In this document: positions 6,682 to 15,059 of the stretch, piece after piece
Layout: each line of letters starts with the position of its first letter
Numbering within the stretch: position 1 is the first letter of the stretch
Source of the DNA: CAYPKG01 sp964411275
GTDB lineage: Bacteria; Bacillota; Clostridia; Christensenellales; CAG-138
DNA length: 18,517 nt
NCBI GenBank assembly: GCA_964411275.1
Contig: CAYPKG010000038.1
Location: 1-18,517 of the forward strand
Direction of reading: 5' to 3'
Made by a program: the position numbers and the translations under genes
The notes under the pieces: generated by a model
What the model was told of the DNA's origin: nothing
What the model saw: only the letters and a program-made list of their open reading frames with translations
Database searches by the model: none

Positions 6682-7280
6682 GTGAAAATAAAACCCGCAT
6701 CGCGGTGCTGGTCAGCGGCGGCGGCACGAATTTGCAGGCGCTGATTGACGCAGAGAAGGCAGGAAGGCTGCAAAGCGGCGAAATCGCACTCGTGGCCTCG
6801 GACAAAGCGGACGCGTATGCCCTTGTCCGGGCGCAAAGCGCGGGGATCCCGGCCCAATATGTCAGCGCGAAAGAGGCTCCGTTTGAGGAGGCGCTTTCCG
6901 CTCTTCTGTGCCATTATGGGATCAAGCTTGTTGTGCTGGCCGGGTTCATGCGGATTTTAAGCGCGGATTTTGTCGGCCGATACCCAAACCGAATGATCAA
7001 CATTCATCCTTCCCTTATTCCATCCTTTTGCGGAAAAGGGTATTATGGAACAAAGGTACATGAGGCGGCCCTTGCCTGCGGCGTAAAGGTCACGGGCGCT
7101 ACGGTGCACCTGGTGAACGAGGTGCCGGACGCGGGGGAAATCCTCCTGCAAAAGGCGGTGGACGTGTTGCCGGGGGACACCCCCGAAACCCTCCAGCGCC
7201 GGGTGATGGAGGAGGCGGAGTGGATTTTGCTGCCTGAGGCCACAGAGTACATGGCCAGGCGCATCCAGGAAGAACGATAA
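6675..7280 (+). CDS. purN: Phosphoribosylglycinamide formyltransferase (GAR transformylase)
   Basis: PurN moves a formyl group from 10-formyltetrahydrofolate to GAR. The protein is 201 residues long, as usual. It begins with the nucleotide-binding loop VLVSGGGTNLQAL (11-23). The catalytic triad is visible: Asn109 and His111 in the NIHPSLIPSF motif, and Asp152 in the PDAGEIL motif. The loop after NIHPSLIPSF reads CGKGYYG instead of the PG-x-HG of Proteobacteria, a variant I regard as ordinary for clostridial proteins. The ATG at 6675 lies inside the end of purM (seven-base overlap). The upstream GGCGGGG at 6659-6665 may serve as ribosome binding site, or the start depends on coupling to purM. 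Confidence 0.95.
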   Translation: MLSENKTRIAVLVSGGGTNLQALIDAEKAGRLQSGEIALVASDKADAYALVRAQSAGIPAQYVSAKEAPFEEALSALLCHYGIKLVVLAGFMRILSADFVGRYPNRMINIHPSLIPSFCGKGYYGTKVHEAALACGVKVTGATVHLVNEVPDAGEILLQKAVDVLPGDTPETLQRRVMEEAEWILLPEATEYMARRIQEER

Positions 7281-7292
7281 AGGAGATAGGCG

Positions 7293-8009
7293 ATGGTGAG
7301 CATTGGACAGGCGGTAGCCGACCGGCGGTATCCCGGACGGGGGATCGTGATGGGGCTTTCTCGGGACGGGACAAAAGCCCTCTTTGGATATTTTATCATG
7401 GGCAGAAGCCAAAACAGCCGGAACCGGGTGTTCGTGCCCCATGGTACAGGTATCCGTACCGAGGCGTTCGACCCGGCAAAACTGGTGGATTCGTCGCTGA
7501 TTATTTATGCGCCGGTGCGGGTATGGGAAAACAGCACCATCGTCACCAATGGCGACCAGACGGATACCATATACGACTTCGTGTCCCGGGGGGGCAGTTT
7601 TATAAACGCCCTTTTAACCCGGGAGTTTGAGCCGGACGCACCCAACTATACCCCCCGCATCAGCGGCATGGCCACCATCGAGGCGGGGAAGCTAAAATAC
7701 GTGATGTCCATCCTGCGCCGGGGCGCGAATGGCGATTGCCAGCGGCCCGTATTTTCCTATGACGCGCCAATCCCAGGCGAGGGCCGGTTTCTTCATACCT
7801 ATCATGGGGATGGCGACCCGCTGCCAAGCTTTCAGGGGGAACCCAGACAGGTGGCGCTGCCCAACGACGCCAAGGCTATGCAGAGAGAAATCTGGGAGGG
7901 GCTTGACCCGGACAACCGGGTGTCTTTGTTCGTCAGGAGCGTGGAGCTTTCCACGGGGGAGATTGTTTCTTATATCATCAACAAGCATGAGAAAGGAATG
8001 AAAGCATGA
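7293..8009 (+). CDS. purO: IMP cyclohydrolase, PurO type
   Basis: This 238-residue protein matches my memory of the PurO-like IMP cyclohydrolase family, first known from archaea, which closes the second ring of FAICAR to give IMP. Segments I recognise are YPGRGIVMGLSRDG (13-26), TNGDQTDTIYDF (85-96), DAPNYTPRISG (115-125) and GEGRFLHTYHGDG (162-174). It does not resemble the MGS-like cyclohydrolase domain of PurH. The context is decisive: it lies directly before an AICAR transformylase that lacks the PurH cyclohydrolase half, with a 4-base ATGA overlap. The ATG at 7293 has AGGAG at 7281-7285. It is somewhat longer than archaeal PurO (about 200 residues). The assignment rests on motif recognition and context, not on a search. 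Confidence 0.85.
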   Translation: MVSIGQAVADRRYPGRGIVMGLSRDGTKALFGYFIMGRSQNSRNRVFVPHGTGIRTEAFDPAKLVDSSLIIYAPVRVWENSTIVTNGDQTDTIYDFVSRGGSFINALLTREFEPDAPNYTPRISGMATIEAGKLKYVMSILRRGANGDCQRPVFSYDAPIPGEGRFLHTYHGDGDPLPSFQGEPRQVALPNDAKAMQREIWEGLDPDNRVSLFVRSVELSTGEIVSYIINKHEKGMKA

Positions 8010-9184
8010 ATACGCTGCCCTTAAAATACGGCTGCAACCCCAATCAAAAGCCTGCGATGGTATATATGCAGGGGGGGAAGGACTTGCCGGTTGCGGTATT
8101 AAACGGCAATCCCGGCTACATCAATTTGCTGGACGCGCTCAACGGCTATCAGCTGGCGCGGGAACTGCAGCAGGCCACGGGGCTTCCGGCCGCCACATCC
8201 TTCAAGCACGTGAGCCCTGCGGGGGCTGCGGTGGGTCTGCCTCTAAACGACGTGGAGGCGCGGATGTATTTTGTGGACGATCTGGGGGAGCTTTCCCCCA
8301 TGGCTTCTGCATACGCCCGGGCAAGGGGTGCGGACCGGATGTCGTCGTTTGGGGATTTCGTGGTGCTCAGCGGCGTTTGTGACGGGCCCACCGCGCGGAT
8401 TATCGCCCGGGAAGTGTCCGACGGGATCATGGCCCCGGGGTATACCGACGAGGCGCTTGCAATACTCAAGAAAAAGCGCAAGGGCGGCTATACCATATTG
8501 CAAATGGACGCGGCGTACGTCCCCAGTCCCATCGAGGAAAAGCAGGTGTACGGAATAACGTTCCAGCAGGGGCGAAACGCGCTGGAAATCAGGCCGGACA
8601 TGCTGGCGAATATCGTGACAAGCAACAAGACCCTCACAGAGGACGCGAAGCGGGACCTCGTGATCGCGCTGATCACCCTAAAATATACCCAGTCCAACTC
8701 CGTCTGCTACGCCATGGGCGGGCAGGCCATCGGCGTGGGCGCGGGCCAGCAAAGCCGTATCCACTGCACGCGGCTTGCGGGGAACAAGGCAGATTTGTGG
8801 CAGCTAAGGCACCATGAAAAGGTATTGAACCTTCCATTCCTGCCCTCATTAAGCCGTCCGGAGCGGGACAACGCCATCGACAGCTATCTGGGCGGCGAGG
8901 CGGAGGACGTGCTGGGTACGGGGGTTTGGCAGAACTTCTTTGCAGTCCGGCCGGAACCGCTGACCAAAGAGGAGAAGGCCGCGTATCTTGCTGACATATC
9001 CGGCGTGTCTCTTGGCAGCGACGCGTTTTTCCCCTTTGGCGACAACATCCACCGGGCGCATAAAAGCGGCGTGCAGTATGTGGCACAGCCCGGCGGCTCC
9101 ATTCGCGACGACAACGTCATCGCCGCCTGCGACAAATATAACATGGTGATGGCGTTTACGGGCATTCGCCTGTTTCACCACTAA
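8006..9184 (+). CDS. purH: Stand-alone AICAR transformylase (PurH C-terminal domain only)
   Basis: This enzyme formylates AICAR with 10-formyltetrahydrofolate to give FAICAR, the step before ring closure. At 392 residues it equals only the transformylase part of the usual bifunctional PurH of about 510-530 residues. Family motifs are LKYGCNPNQKPA at the N-terminus, SFKHVSPAGAAVG (65-77) with the conserved Lys67-His68 pair, QQSRIHCTRLAG in the middle, SDAFFPFGDNI, and AQPGGSIRDDNVIAA near the end. It is not a truncation: it starts with its own ATG (overlapping the purO stop) and the sequence is complete. The name purV has been used for such single-domain forms; purH is the more common label. 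The partner activity is supplied by the adjacent PurO. Confidence 0.93.
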   Translation: MNTLPLKYGCNPNQKPAMVYMQGGKDLPVAVLNGNPGYINLLDALNGYQLARELQQATGLPAATSFKHVSPAGAAVGLPLNDVEARMYFVDDLGELSPMASAYARARGADRMSSFGDFVVLSGVCDGPTARIIAREVSDGIMAPGYTDEALAILKKKRKGGYTILQMDAAYVPSPIEEKQVYGITFQQGRNALEIRPDMLANIVTSNKTLTEDAKRDLVIALITLKYTQSNSVCYAMGGQAIGVGAGQQSRIHCTRLAGNKADLWQLRHHEKVLNLPFLPSLSRPERDNAIDSYLGGEAEDVLGTGVWQNFFAVRPEPLTKEEKAAYLADISGVSLGSDAFFPFGDNIHRAHKSGVQYVAQPGGSIRDDNVIAACDKYNMVMAFTGIRLFHH

Positions 9185-9196
9185 TCGGAGGACAGC

Positions 9197-10474
9197 ATGA
9201 ACATACTGGTAGTCGGCGGCGGCGGGCGGGAGCACGCCATCATCAAAAAGCTAAGGGATAACCCGGCGGTTCAAACCATCTGGGCGCTGCCCGGCAACGG
9301 CGGCATCGCCATGGACGCGACCTGCGTGCCCATCTCGGCCACGGACATCGAGGGGATTGTGGCGTTCGCCAAGGAAAACCCCGTGGACTTCGCGGTGGTG
9401 GCCCCGGACGATCCCCTTGTGATGGGGGTGGTGGACAGGCTAAACGAAATTTCCATCCCCGCTTTCGGCCCCACGGCCAAGGCAGCCATACTTGAGGGAA
9501 GCAAGGCGTTTGCCAAGGATTTTATGCATAGGCATAATATCCCCACCGCGCAATATGTGGTGTGCGACACGGTAGAGGAGGCGGAGGCCGCGCTTTTAGA
9601 CGCGGAGTTCCCGCTGGTGGTGAAGGCGGACGGGCTGGCGCTTGGTAAAGGCGTCCTCATCTGCGAAACATTCGACGCGGCCCAGGACGCCATCCGGGAG
9701 ATGATGGTGAAGGGGCGGTTTGGCAAAAGCGGCCGCCGGGTTGTGCTGGAGGAGTTTTTGACGGGGCCTGAGGTATCGGTGCTGGCGTTTACCGACGGCA
9801 CGGCCATGGTTCCCATGGCGTCCTCAATGGATCATAAGAGGGCCTATGACGGGGACGAGGGGCCGAACACCGGGGGCATGGGCGCCATCGCGCCCAACCC
9901 GTATTATACAAAGGAGATTGCCCGCCGGTGTATGGAAGAGATATTCTTGCCCACAATGCGGGGCATGAACGAGGAAGGCCGGGTTTTTAAGGGCTGCCTG
10001 TATTTTGGGCTGATGCTGACTGGTGACGGCCCCAAGGTAATCGAATACAACTGCCGCTTTGGCGATCCGGAAACCCAGGTGGTGCTGCCGCTGTTAAAGA
10101 CCGATCTCTTGACTGTGATGCAGGCGGTGGCGGACGGGGAGCTATCGAAAACCCCTGTGGAGTTTTCCTCCGGCGCGGCCTGCTGTGTGGTGATAGCCTC
10201 CGGGGGCTATCCCGGAGCGTATGAAAAGGGACTGCCTGTAGAGATTGACGTGAAGGACGCGCTTGTGTATCACGCAGGCACTGCCATAAAGGACGGCAGG
10301 CTTGTGTCGGCGGGCGGGCGGCTGCTTGGGATTACCGCCGTGGCGCAAGACCTCCCTGAAGCCATGGAAAAAGCCTATATGGCGGTGGCGGCAATACGGG
10401 TATCCGGAGGATTTTACAGGCGGGATATCGGTCGACGGGCGCTGGCGGCTTGCGAGAAAAAGGGGGTAGAGTGA
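9197..10474 (+). CDS. purD: Phosphoribosylamine-glycine ligase (GAR synthetase)
   Basis: PurD, an ATP-grasp enzyme, joins glycine to phosphoribosylamine to form GAR, acting directly after PurF. The 425-residue protein has the usual layout. The N-domain opens with NILVVGGGGREHAI (2-15), and the ATP-grasp core contains VVKADGLALGKGVLI. GPNTGGMGAIAP is near the centre, and the metal and substrate motif EYNCRFGDPETQ spans 283-294. The C-domain ends with YMAVAAIRVSGGFYRRDIG, typical of the family. The ATG at 9197 has a strong CGGAGGA at 9186-9192. It follows the AICAR transformylase by 12 bases, and purL starts one base after its stop. Confidence 0.97.
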   Translation: MNILVVGGGGREHAIIKKLRDNPAVQTIWALPGNGGIAMDATCVPISATDIEGIVAFAKENPVDFAVVAPDDPLVMGVVDRLNEISIPAFGPTAKAAILEGSKAFAKDFMHRHNIPTAQYVVCDTVEEAEAALLDAEFPLVVKADGLALGKGVLICETFDAAQDAIREMMVKGRFGKSGRRVVLEEFLTGPEVSVLAFTDGTAMVPMASSMDHKRAYDGDEGPNTGGMGAIAPNPYYTKEIARRCMEEIFLPTMRGMNEEGRVFKGCLYFGLMLTGDGPKVIEYNCRFGDPETQVVLPLLKTDLLTVMQAVADGELSKTPVEFSSGAACCVVIASGGYPGAYEKGLPVEIDVKDALVYHAGTAIKDGRLVSAGGRLLGITAVAQDLPEAMEKAYMAVAAIRVSGGFYRRDIGRRALAACEKKGVE

Positions 10475-10475
10475 C

Positions 10476-13400
10476 ATGGTTTTCCGGGTTTTTGTGGAGA
10501 AACGCGCGGGATATATGCAGGAGGCGAATGCCCTTTATGAGGACATCCGCTCTTTTTTGGGGATTACCGCCCTGGCGGGGCTTCGGGTGCTAAACCGCTA
10601 TGACGTGGAGGGAGTGGACGAGGCGCTGATGGATACAACCATCGCAAATGTATTTTCGGAGCCCATGGTGGATCAGGTGTTTTCCGATATGCCGGGGGGC
10701 GCCGACCGGACGCTGATCATGGAATACCTGCCCGGCCAGTTCGACCAGCGGGCGGCCTCCGCTGAGGAATGCGTGCAGCTTTTGACCGGCGGGCTTAAGC
10801 CTACCGTGCGCACGGCCAAGGTGTATCTCATGTATGGCGATCTGGACGAGAATGCGTTTTCCGCCATCCGCGGGCATCTCATCAACCCCGTGGAAAGCCG
10901 GGAGGCGTCTCACGAACTGCCGGAAACCCTGCAACAGCCCCTAAGCGAGCCCGAGCCGGTGCCGGTATTAACGGGGTTTACCAGCTGGACCCAGGAACAG
11001 CTAAAGCAGGCGGTGTCCGAGTACGGCCTTGCCATGGATGCGGCGGACGTGGCCTGTTGCCAGCGGTATTTTAAGGAGGAGGAGCGCCGGGATCCTACTC
11101 TCACCGAGCTTCGGATACTGGACACATACTGGTCGGATCATTGCAGGCACACAACGTTTTTGACACAGCTCAAGGATTTTACCGCGGAGGATCCCGACGT
11201 GGCCGCGGCGTATGATGAATATCTAAAACTGCGCCGGGCGCTGAACCGGGAGGACAAGCCGGTGACGCTGATGGACATGGCGACAATTGGCGCGCGGTAT
11301 CTAGAGGAAACGGGCGTGCTGACGGACCTGGACGTATCCCCGGAGATCAACGCCTGTACCATCAAGGTAAATATCCCCGTGGACGGGAAGGACGAGGAAT
11401 GGCTGCTGTTGTTTAAGAACGAGACACACAACCATCCCACCGAGATCGAGCCTTTCGGCGGCGCTGCTACCTGTATCGGCGGCGCGATCCGCGATCCCCT
11501 GTCCGGCCGGGCGTATGTGTATCAGGCCATGCGGGTGACGGGCGCCGGAAATCCCCTGACTTCCCTGAACGAAACAATCCCCGGCAAGCTGCCCCAGCGG
11601 AAGCTGACCACAACGGCGGCGGCGGGGTACAGCGCCTATGGCAACCAAATCGGCCTTGCCACGGGGCTGGTGGAGGAATTGTATCATCCCGGGTACGTGG
11701 CAAAGCGCATGGAGATTGGCGCGGTGATCGGCGCTGCCCCGGCGAAGAACGTGGTGCGGCAAGAGCCCACGCCTGGCGACGTTGTGATATTGCTGGGCGG
11801 GCGCACAGGCCGGGACGGCTGCGGCGGGGCTACCGGCTCCTCTAAGGCGCATAAGCGCAGTTCTCTTTTCGAATGCGGGGCTGAGGTGCAAAAGGGCAAC
11901 GCGCCGGAGGAGCGCAAGCTCCAGCGGCTGATGCGTAACCCTGAGGCCACGCGGCTCATCAAGCGCTGCAACGACTTTGGCGCGGGCGGTGTCAGCGTCG
12001 CCATCGGCGAATTGGCAGACGGGTTATGGATCGATTTGAACGCGGTGCCCAAGAAATACGAGGGCTTAACGGGCACAGAGCTTGCCATCAGCGAAAGCCA
12101 GGAGCGGATGGCCGTGGTAATAGCAAAAGACGACGCGAAGAAGTTTTTGCGGCTGGCGGACGGGGAAAACCTCAGTGCGACGGTGGTGGCCACCGTGACG
12201 GAAGAACCCCGGCTGACAATGACATGGAACGGGCAGACTGTGGCGGACGTGTCCCGGGCATTCTTGGACACCAACGGCGCCAAGCGCAGCGCGGCTGTCC
12301 GGGTGGGCGCACCCAAGCCCCTTCCCTGCGGCGTTATGTATCAATCCCTTCAGGATGCGCTTAAAAATATGGCGGGAGACCTCAACAGCAATCCCAAGCG
12401 GGGCCTTGTGGAGCGCTTTGACAGCACCGTCGGCGCGGGAACGGTGCTGATGCCCTTTGGCGGGAAGTATCAGCGCACGCCAATCCAGACCATGGTGGCA
12501 AAGCTGCCGGTGCTAGACGGCGAGACCGACACCTGCTCGTTTATGAGCTGGGGCGGTGACCCGTATGCACTTCTAAACGATCCCTTCCGCGGGGCGTATC
12601 TTGCGGTGGTGGAAAGCGTCGGCAAGCTGGCGGCGGCTGGGGCGGATGTGTCAAAATGCCATTTGACGTTCCAGGAGTATTTTCCGAAGCTATCAGACAG
12701 TCCGGAGCGCTGGGGCCTGCCCGCGTCCGCGCTGCTGGGCGCGCTGAAAGCCCAGATGGCGCTCCAGGTTGGCGCAATCGGCGGCAAGGACTCCATGAGC
12801 GGTTCCTTTGAGGACATGAATGTGCCGCCCACCCTCATCAGCTTTGCGGTGGGCGTGGGGCGCGTGGGGGATGTGCTAAGTCCGGAATTCAAGTCCGCGG
12901 GAAACCATTTGGTGTACCTGCAGCCGGAATTGGGCGCGGACAAATTGCCCACTGGGGAAAGCTTACTGTCCATGTACGATACGGTGCGTGCGCTGCGGGA
13001 GCGGGGCGCGCTGTATGCCGCGTATGTTCCCGGCAGGCACGGGGTGTTGGAGGCGGTGGTGCGCATGGGCCTTGGCAACCGGCTGGGCGTTGCATTCTGT
13101 GAGGATGTGACCATAGAAGAATTGATCGCTCCCGGCATGGGCGGACTGCTGCTGGAGCTTGACGAAGAGCTGACCGGGGGCCGGAACTTAGGCGTGGTGC
13201 AGGGGGGATACGCGGTTACGCTGGGCGGCGAGGGCGTGGCGCTTTGTGAAGTAGAGGCGGCCATGGACGCGCTGCTCGAGCCGGTGTTCCCCACGAGAAC
13301 GAAAGACGCAGGGACGATAATCCCTTGCGATTACCGGGCGGAAGTCCGGCCAAAGCCCCGNNNNNNNNNNGCCAGCCCCCGGGTGCTGATCCCGGTGTTT

Positions 13401-14171
13401 CCAGGCACCAACTGCGAGTATGACACCGCCCGGGCCTTCCGTCTGGCGGGGGCGAGGCCGGAAATACTGGTGGTCAACAACCAGTCGCCTACGGGTATCG
13501 CGCAAAGCGTGGCGAGGTTTGCGTCCTTGCTGGGAGAAAGCCAGATACTATGCCTGCCCGGCGGTTTTTCCGCAGGGGATGAGCCGGACGGCTCCGGCAA
13601 GTTCATCACGGCGTTTTTGAGAAATCCGGCGGCGGCGGACGCGGTGCGGGGGCTGTTGGAAAAGGGGGACGGGCTGGCTCTGGGCATCTGCAATGGTTTT
13701 CAGGCGCTGATCAAGCTGGGGCTTGTGCCCTATGGCGATATCCGTCAGGCGCAGGAGGACGCGCCGACTTTGACGTACAACACCATCGGCCGCCACCAAT
13801 CCCGGCTGGTGTATACAAGGGTGGCGTCCAACAAATCGCCCTGGCTCATGTACGCTCACGTGGGGGACGTAAAGCGCATGCCCATTTCCCACGGCGAGGG
13901 CCGGTTTGTCTGCGCGAAGGAGGAGCTGAAAAAGCTTTTCGAAAACGGCCAGGTGGCCACCCAGTACTGCGATCCAAATGGCGTTGTGTCCATGGATATC
14001 GATGTGAACCCCAACGGCTCTTTTCATGCGGTGGAGGGGATTACCTCCCCGGATGGAAGGGTGTTTGGCAAGATGGGCCATAGCGAGCGCTACGCAGAGG
14101 GGTTGTATAAAAATGTCCCCGGCGAGGATGATATGCTGATATTCAAGGCCGCGGTGGATTATTTCATGTAA
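10476..14171 (+). CDS. purL: Phosphoribosylformylglycinamidine synthase, single-chain form (PurL with fused glutaminase)
   Basis: PurL converts FGAR and glutamine to FGAM with ATP. Bacillus splits this over PurS, PurQ and PurL; here one chain of about 1231 residues does it all, as in many Clostridia and streptococci. Order of parts: a PurS-like N-terminal domain, the DTYWSDHCRHTTF signature (216-228), the first ATP-binding half with NETHNHPTEIEPFGG (315-329), the second half with GGKDSMSGSFEDMNVPP, then a class I glutaminase. The glutaminase shows PVFPGTNCEYDTA, GGFSAGDEPDGSGKF, the nucleophile Cys1072 in GICNGFQ, and His1202/Glu1204 in MGHSER. The ATG at 10476 follows the purD stop by one base, with GGGGG at 10462-10466. 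Ten Ns at 13361-13370 fall in the linker before the glutaminase, so a few residues there are unknown; numbering after it assumes the gap length is right. It is the last gene of the operon. Confidence 0.95.
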   Translation: MVFRVFVEKRAGYMQEANALYEDIRSFLGITALAGLRVLNRYDVEGVDEALMDTTIANVFSEPMVDQVFSDMPGGADRTLIMEYLPGQFDQRAASAEECVQLLTGGLKPTVRTAKVYLMYGDLDENAFSAIRGHLINPVESREASHELPETLQQPLSEPEPVPVLTGFTSWTQEQLKQAVSEYGLAMDAADVACCQRYFKEEERRDPTLTELRILDTYWSDHCRHTTFLTQLKDFTAEDPDVAAAYDEYLKLRRALNREDKPVTLMDMATIGARYLEETGVLTDLDVSPEINACTIKVNIPVDGKDEEWLLLFKNETHNHPTEIEPFGGAATCIGGAIRDPLSGRAYVYQAMRVTGAGNPLTSLNETIPGKLPQRKLTTTAAAGYSAYGNQIGLATGLVEELYHPGYVAKRMEIGAVIGAAPAKNVVRQEPTPGDVVILLGGRTGRDGCGGATGSSKAHKRSSLFECGAEVQKGNAPEERKLQRLMRNPEATRLIKRCNDFGAGGVSVAIGELADGLWIDLNAVPKKYEGLTGTELAISESQERMAVVIAKDDAKKFLRLADGENLSATVVATVTEEPRLTMTWNGQTVADVSRAFLDTNGAKRSAAVRVGAPKPLPCGVMYQSLQDALKNMAGDLNSNPKRGLVERFDSTVGAGTVLMPFGGKYQRTPIQTMVAKLPVLDGETDTCSFMSWGGDPYALLNDPFRGAYLAVVESVGKLAAAGADVSKCHLTFQEYFPKLSDSPERWGLPASALLGALKAQMALQVGAIGGKDSMSGSFEDMNVPPTLISFAVGVGRVGDVLSPEFKSAGNHLVYLQPELGADKLPTGESLLSMYDTVRALRERGALYAAYVPGRHGVLEAVVRMGLGNRLGVAFCEDVTIEELIAPGMGGLLLELDEELTGGRNLGVVQGGYAVTLGGEGVALCEVEAAMDALLEPVFPTRTKDAGTIIPCDYRAEVRPKPXXXXASPRVLIPVFPGTNCEYDTARAFRLAGARPEILVVNNQSPTGIAQSVARFASLLGESQILCLPGGFSAGDEPDGSGKFITAFLRNPAAADAVRGLLEKGDGLALGICNGFQALIKLGLVPYGDIRQAQEDAPTLTYNTIGRHQSRLVYTRVASNKSPWLMYAHVGDVKRMPISHGEGRFVCAKEELKKLFENGQVATQYCDPNGVVSMDIDVNPNGSFHAVEGITSPDGRVFGKMGHSERYAEGLYKNVPGEDDMLIFKAAVDYFM
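13361..13370. other. Assembly gap (10 Ns) inside purL
   Basis: Exactly ten unknown bases interrupt purL between the synthetase and glutaminase halves. The frame is open and consistent on both sides if the gap is truly ten bases. The codon before it begins CG, so it is Arg whatever the third base. A run of exactly ten is often a placeholder for a scaffold join of unknown length, so the linker length, and even continuity, are not proven by the sequence. Confidence 0.95.
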
Positions 14172-14285
14172 ATTGGATGCGGGCGTCCATGAACTTTTGA
14201 CCGGGCAACGCCCAGCATGAAGGGCTGGCGGGGGCATGCTGTTTCTGCGTGCTCTCGCCGCCTTCGGTATAGAACCAATATACGG
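14172..14285. other. Convergent purL/sigG intergenic region, no clear terminator
   Basis: These 114 bases separate the converging ends of purL and sigG. Two weak inverted repeats are present: GGGCGT (14181-14186) with ACGCCC (14208-14213), and CAGCATG (14213-14219) with CATGCTG (14235-14241). Their loops are long and neither has a proper T-tract, although the second is followed by TTTCT on the + strand. No credible small gene was seen. Confidence 0.6.
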
Positions 14286-15059
14286 TCATACATACTTCTG
14301 CATATGCTTCAATGCATTCTTTTCCAGCCTCGACACCTGTGCCTGGCTAATGCCAATTTCCTTGGACACTTCCATCTGGGTTTTTCCCTCAAAAAACCGC
14401 AGCTGCAAAATACGCTTTTCCCGGTCCGCAAGGCGTCCCATCCCTTGACTAAGTGCGATGCTGTCCAGCCACATCACGTCCGACACTTTATTGTCCCTGA
14501 TCTGATCCATAACGAATATGGCGTCTCCATCGTCATGATAGATGGGCTCATACAGGGAAATCGGGTCCTGAATGGCGTCCAGCGCGAACACCACCTCTTC
14601 CTCGGGCATCTCCAGCTCCTTGGCGATTTCGGCGATGGTAGGCTCCCGCGAGAACCGTTCCTGCAACCTGGATCGGGCCTGGAGCGCCTTGTATGCCGCA
14701 TCCCGAAGGGACCGGCTGACGCGGATGGCGTTGTTGTCCCGCAAATGCCGCCGAACCTCGCCGATGATCATGGGGACGGCGTACGTGGAAAACTTTACGT
14801 CATGGCTCAAATCAAAATTATCGATTGCCTTAATCAAACCCACACAGCCCACCTGAAACAGATCGTCCATCTGTTCGCCACGGTTGGAAAAACGCTGAAT
14901 AACGCTCAAAACCAGCCTGAGATTGCCGTGAATAAACTTCTCACGTACCATGTGGTCTCCGGCCTTAATGTCGATGAGCATCGCGCGCATTTGCTTGTGG
15001 GTCAACGTAGGCAGCTTTGAAGTGTCCACTCCGCATATCTCGACCTTGTTCATCGCCAT
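14286..15059 (-). CDS. sigG: RNA polymerase sporulation sigma factor SigG (forespore-specific)
   Basis: SigG directs late forespore gene expression after engulfment. I start it at the ATG at 15059 (257 residues; Bacillus SigG has 260), which has a GGGGGG run at 15074-15069 nine bases upstream. The frame stays open to 15101, but the family begins with the diagnostic NKVEICGVDTSKLP (4-17). Region 2 is very well conserved (NLRLVLSVIQRF, DDLFQVGCVGL, NFDLSHDVKFSTYAVPMIIGE), as is the helix-turn-helix of region 4 (GKTQMEVSKEIGISQAQVSRLEK). These specific segments separate it from SigF. It stands alone, converging on purL and divergent from yqfC, without the spoIIGA-sigE genes that precede it in Bacillus. 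The residue aligned with Bacillus Asn45 is His44 here. Confidence 0.96.
   Translation of the reverse strand: MAMNKVEICGVDTSKLPTLTHKQMRAMLIDIKAGDHMVREKFIHGNLRLVLSVIQRFSNRGEQMDDLFQVGCVGLIKAIDNFDLSHDVKFSTYAVPMIIGEVRRHLRDNNAIRVSRSLRDAAYKALQARSRLQERFSREPTIAEIAKELEMPEEEVVFALDAIQDPISLYEPIYHDDGDAIFVMDQIRDNKVSDVMWLDSIALSQGMGRLADREKRILQLRFFEGKTQMEVSKEIGISQAQVSRLEKNALKHMQKYV

Noticed and set aside
8006..9184. purH as a truncated pseudogene
   Set aside because: The gene has its own start, full motifs and stop, and the missing activity is supplied by the adjacent purO, so it is an intact single-domain enzyme.
14181..14241. Intrinsic terminator after purL
   Set aside because: The two inverted repeats have long loops and no real T-tract, so I list them only as weak structures.
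14217..15020. A 267-codon + strand open frame opposite sigG
   Set aside because: SigG on the minus strand is unmistakable, and the + frame has no motif or suitable ribosome binding site.
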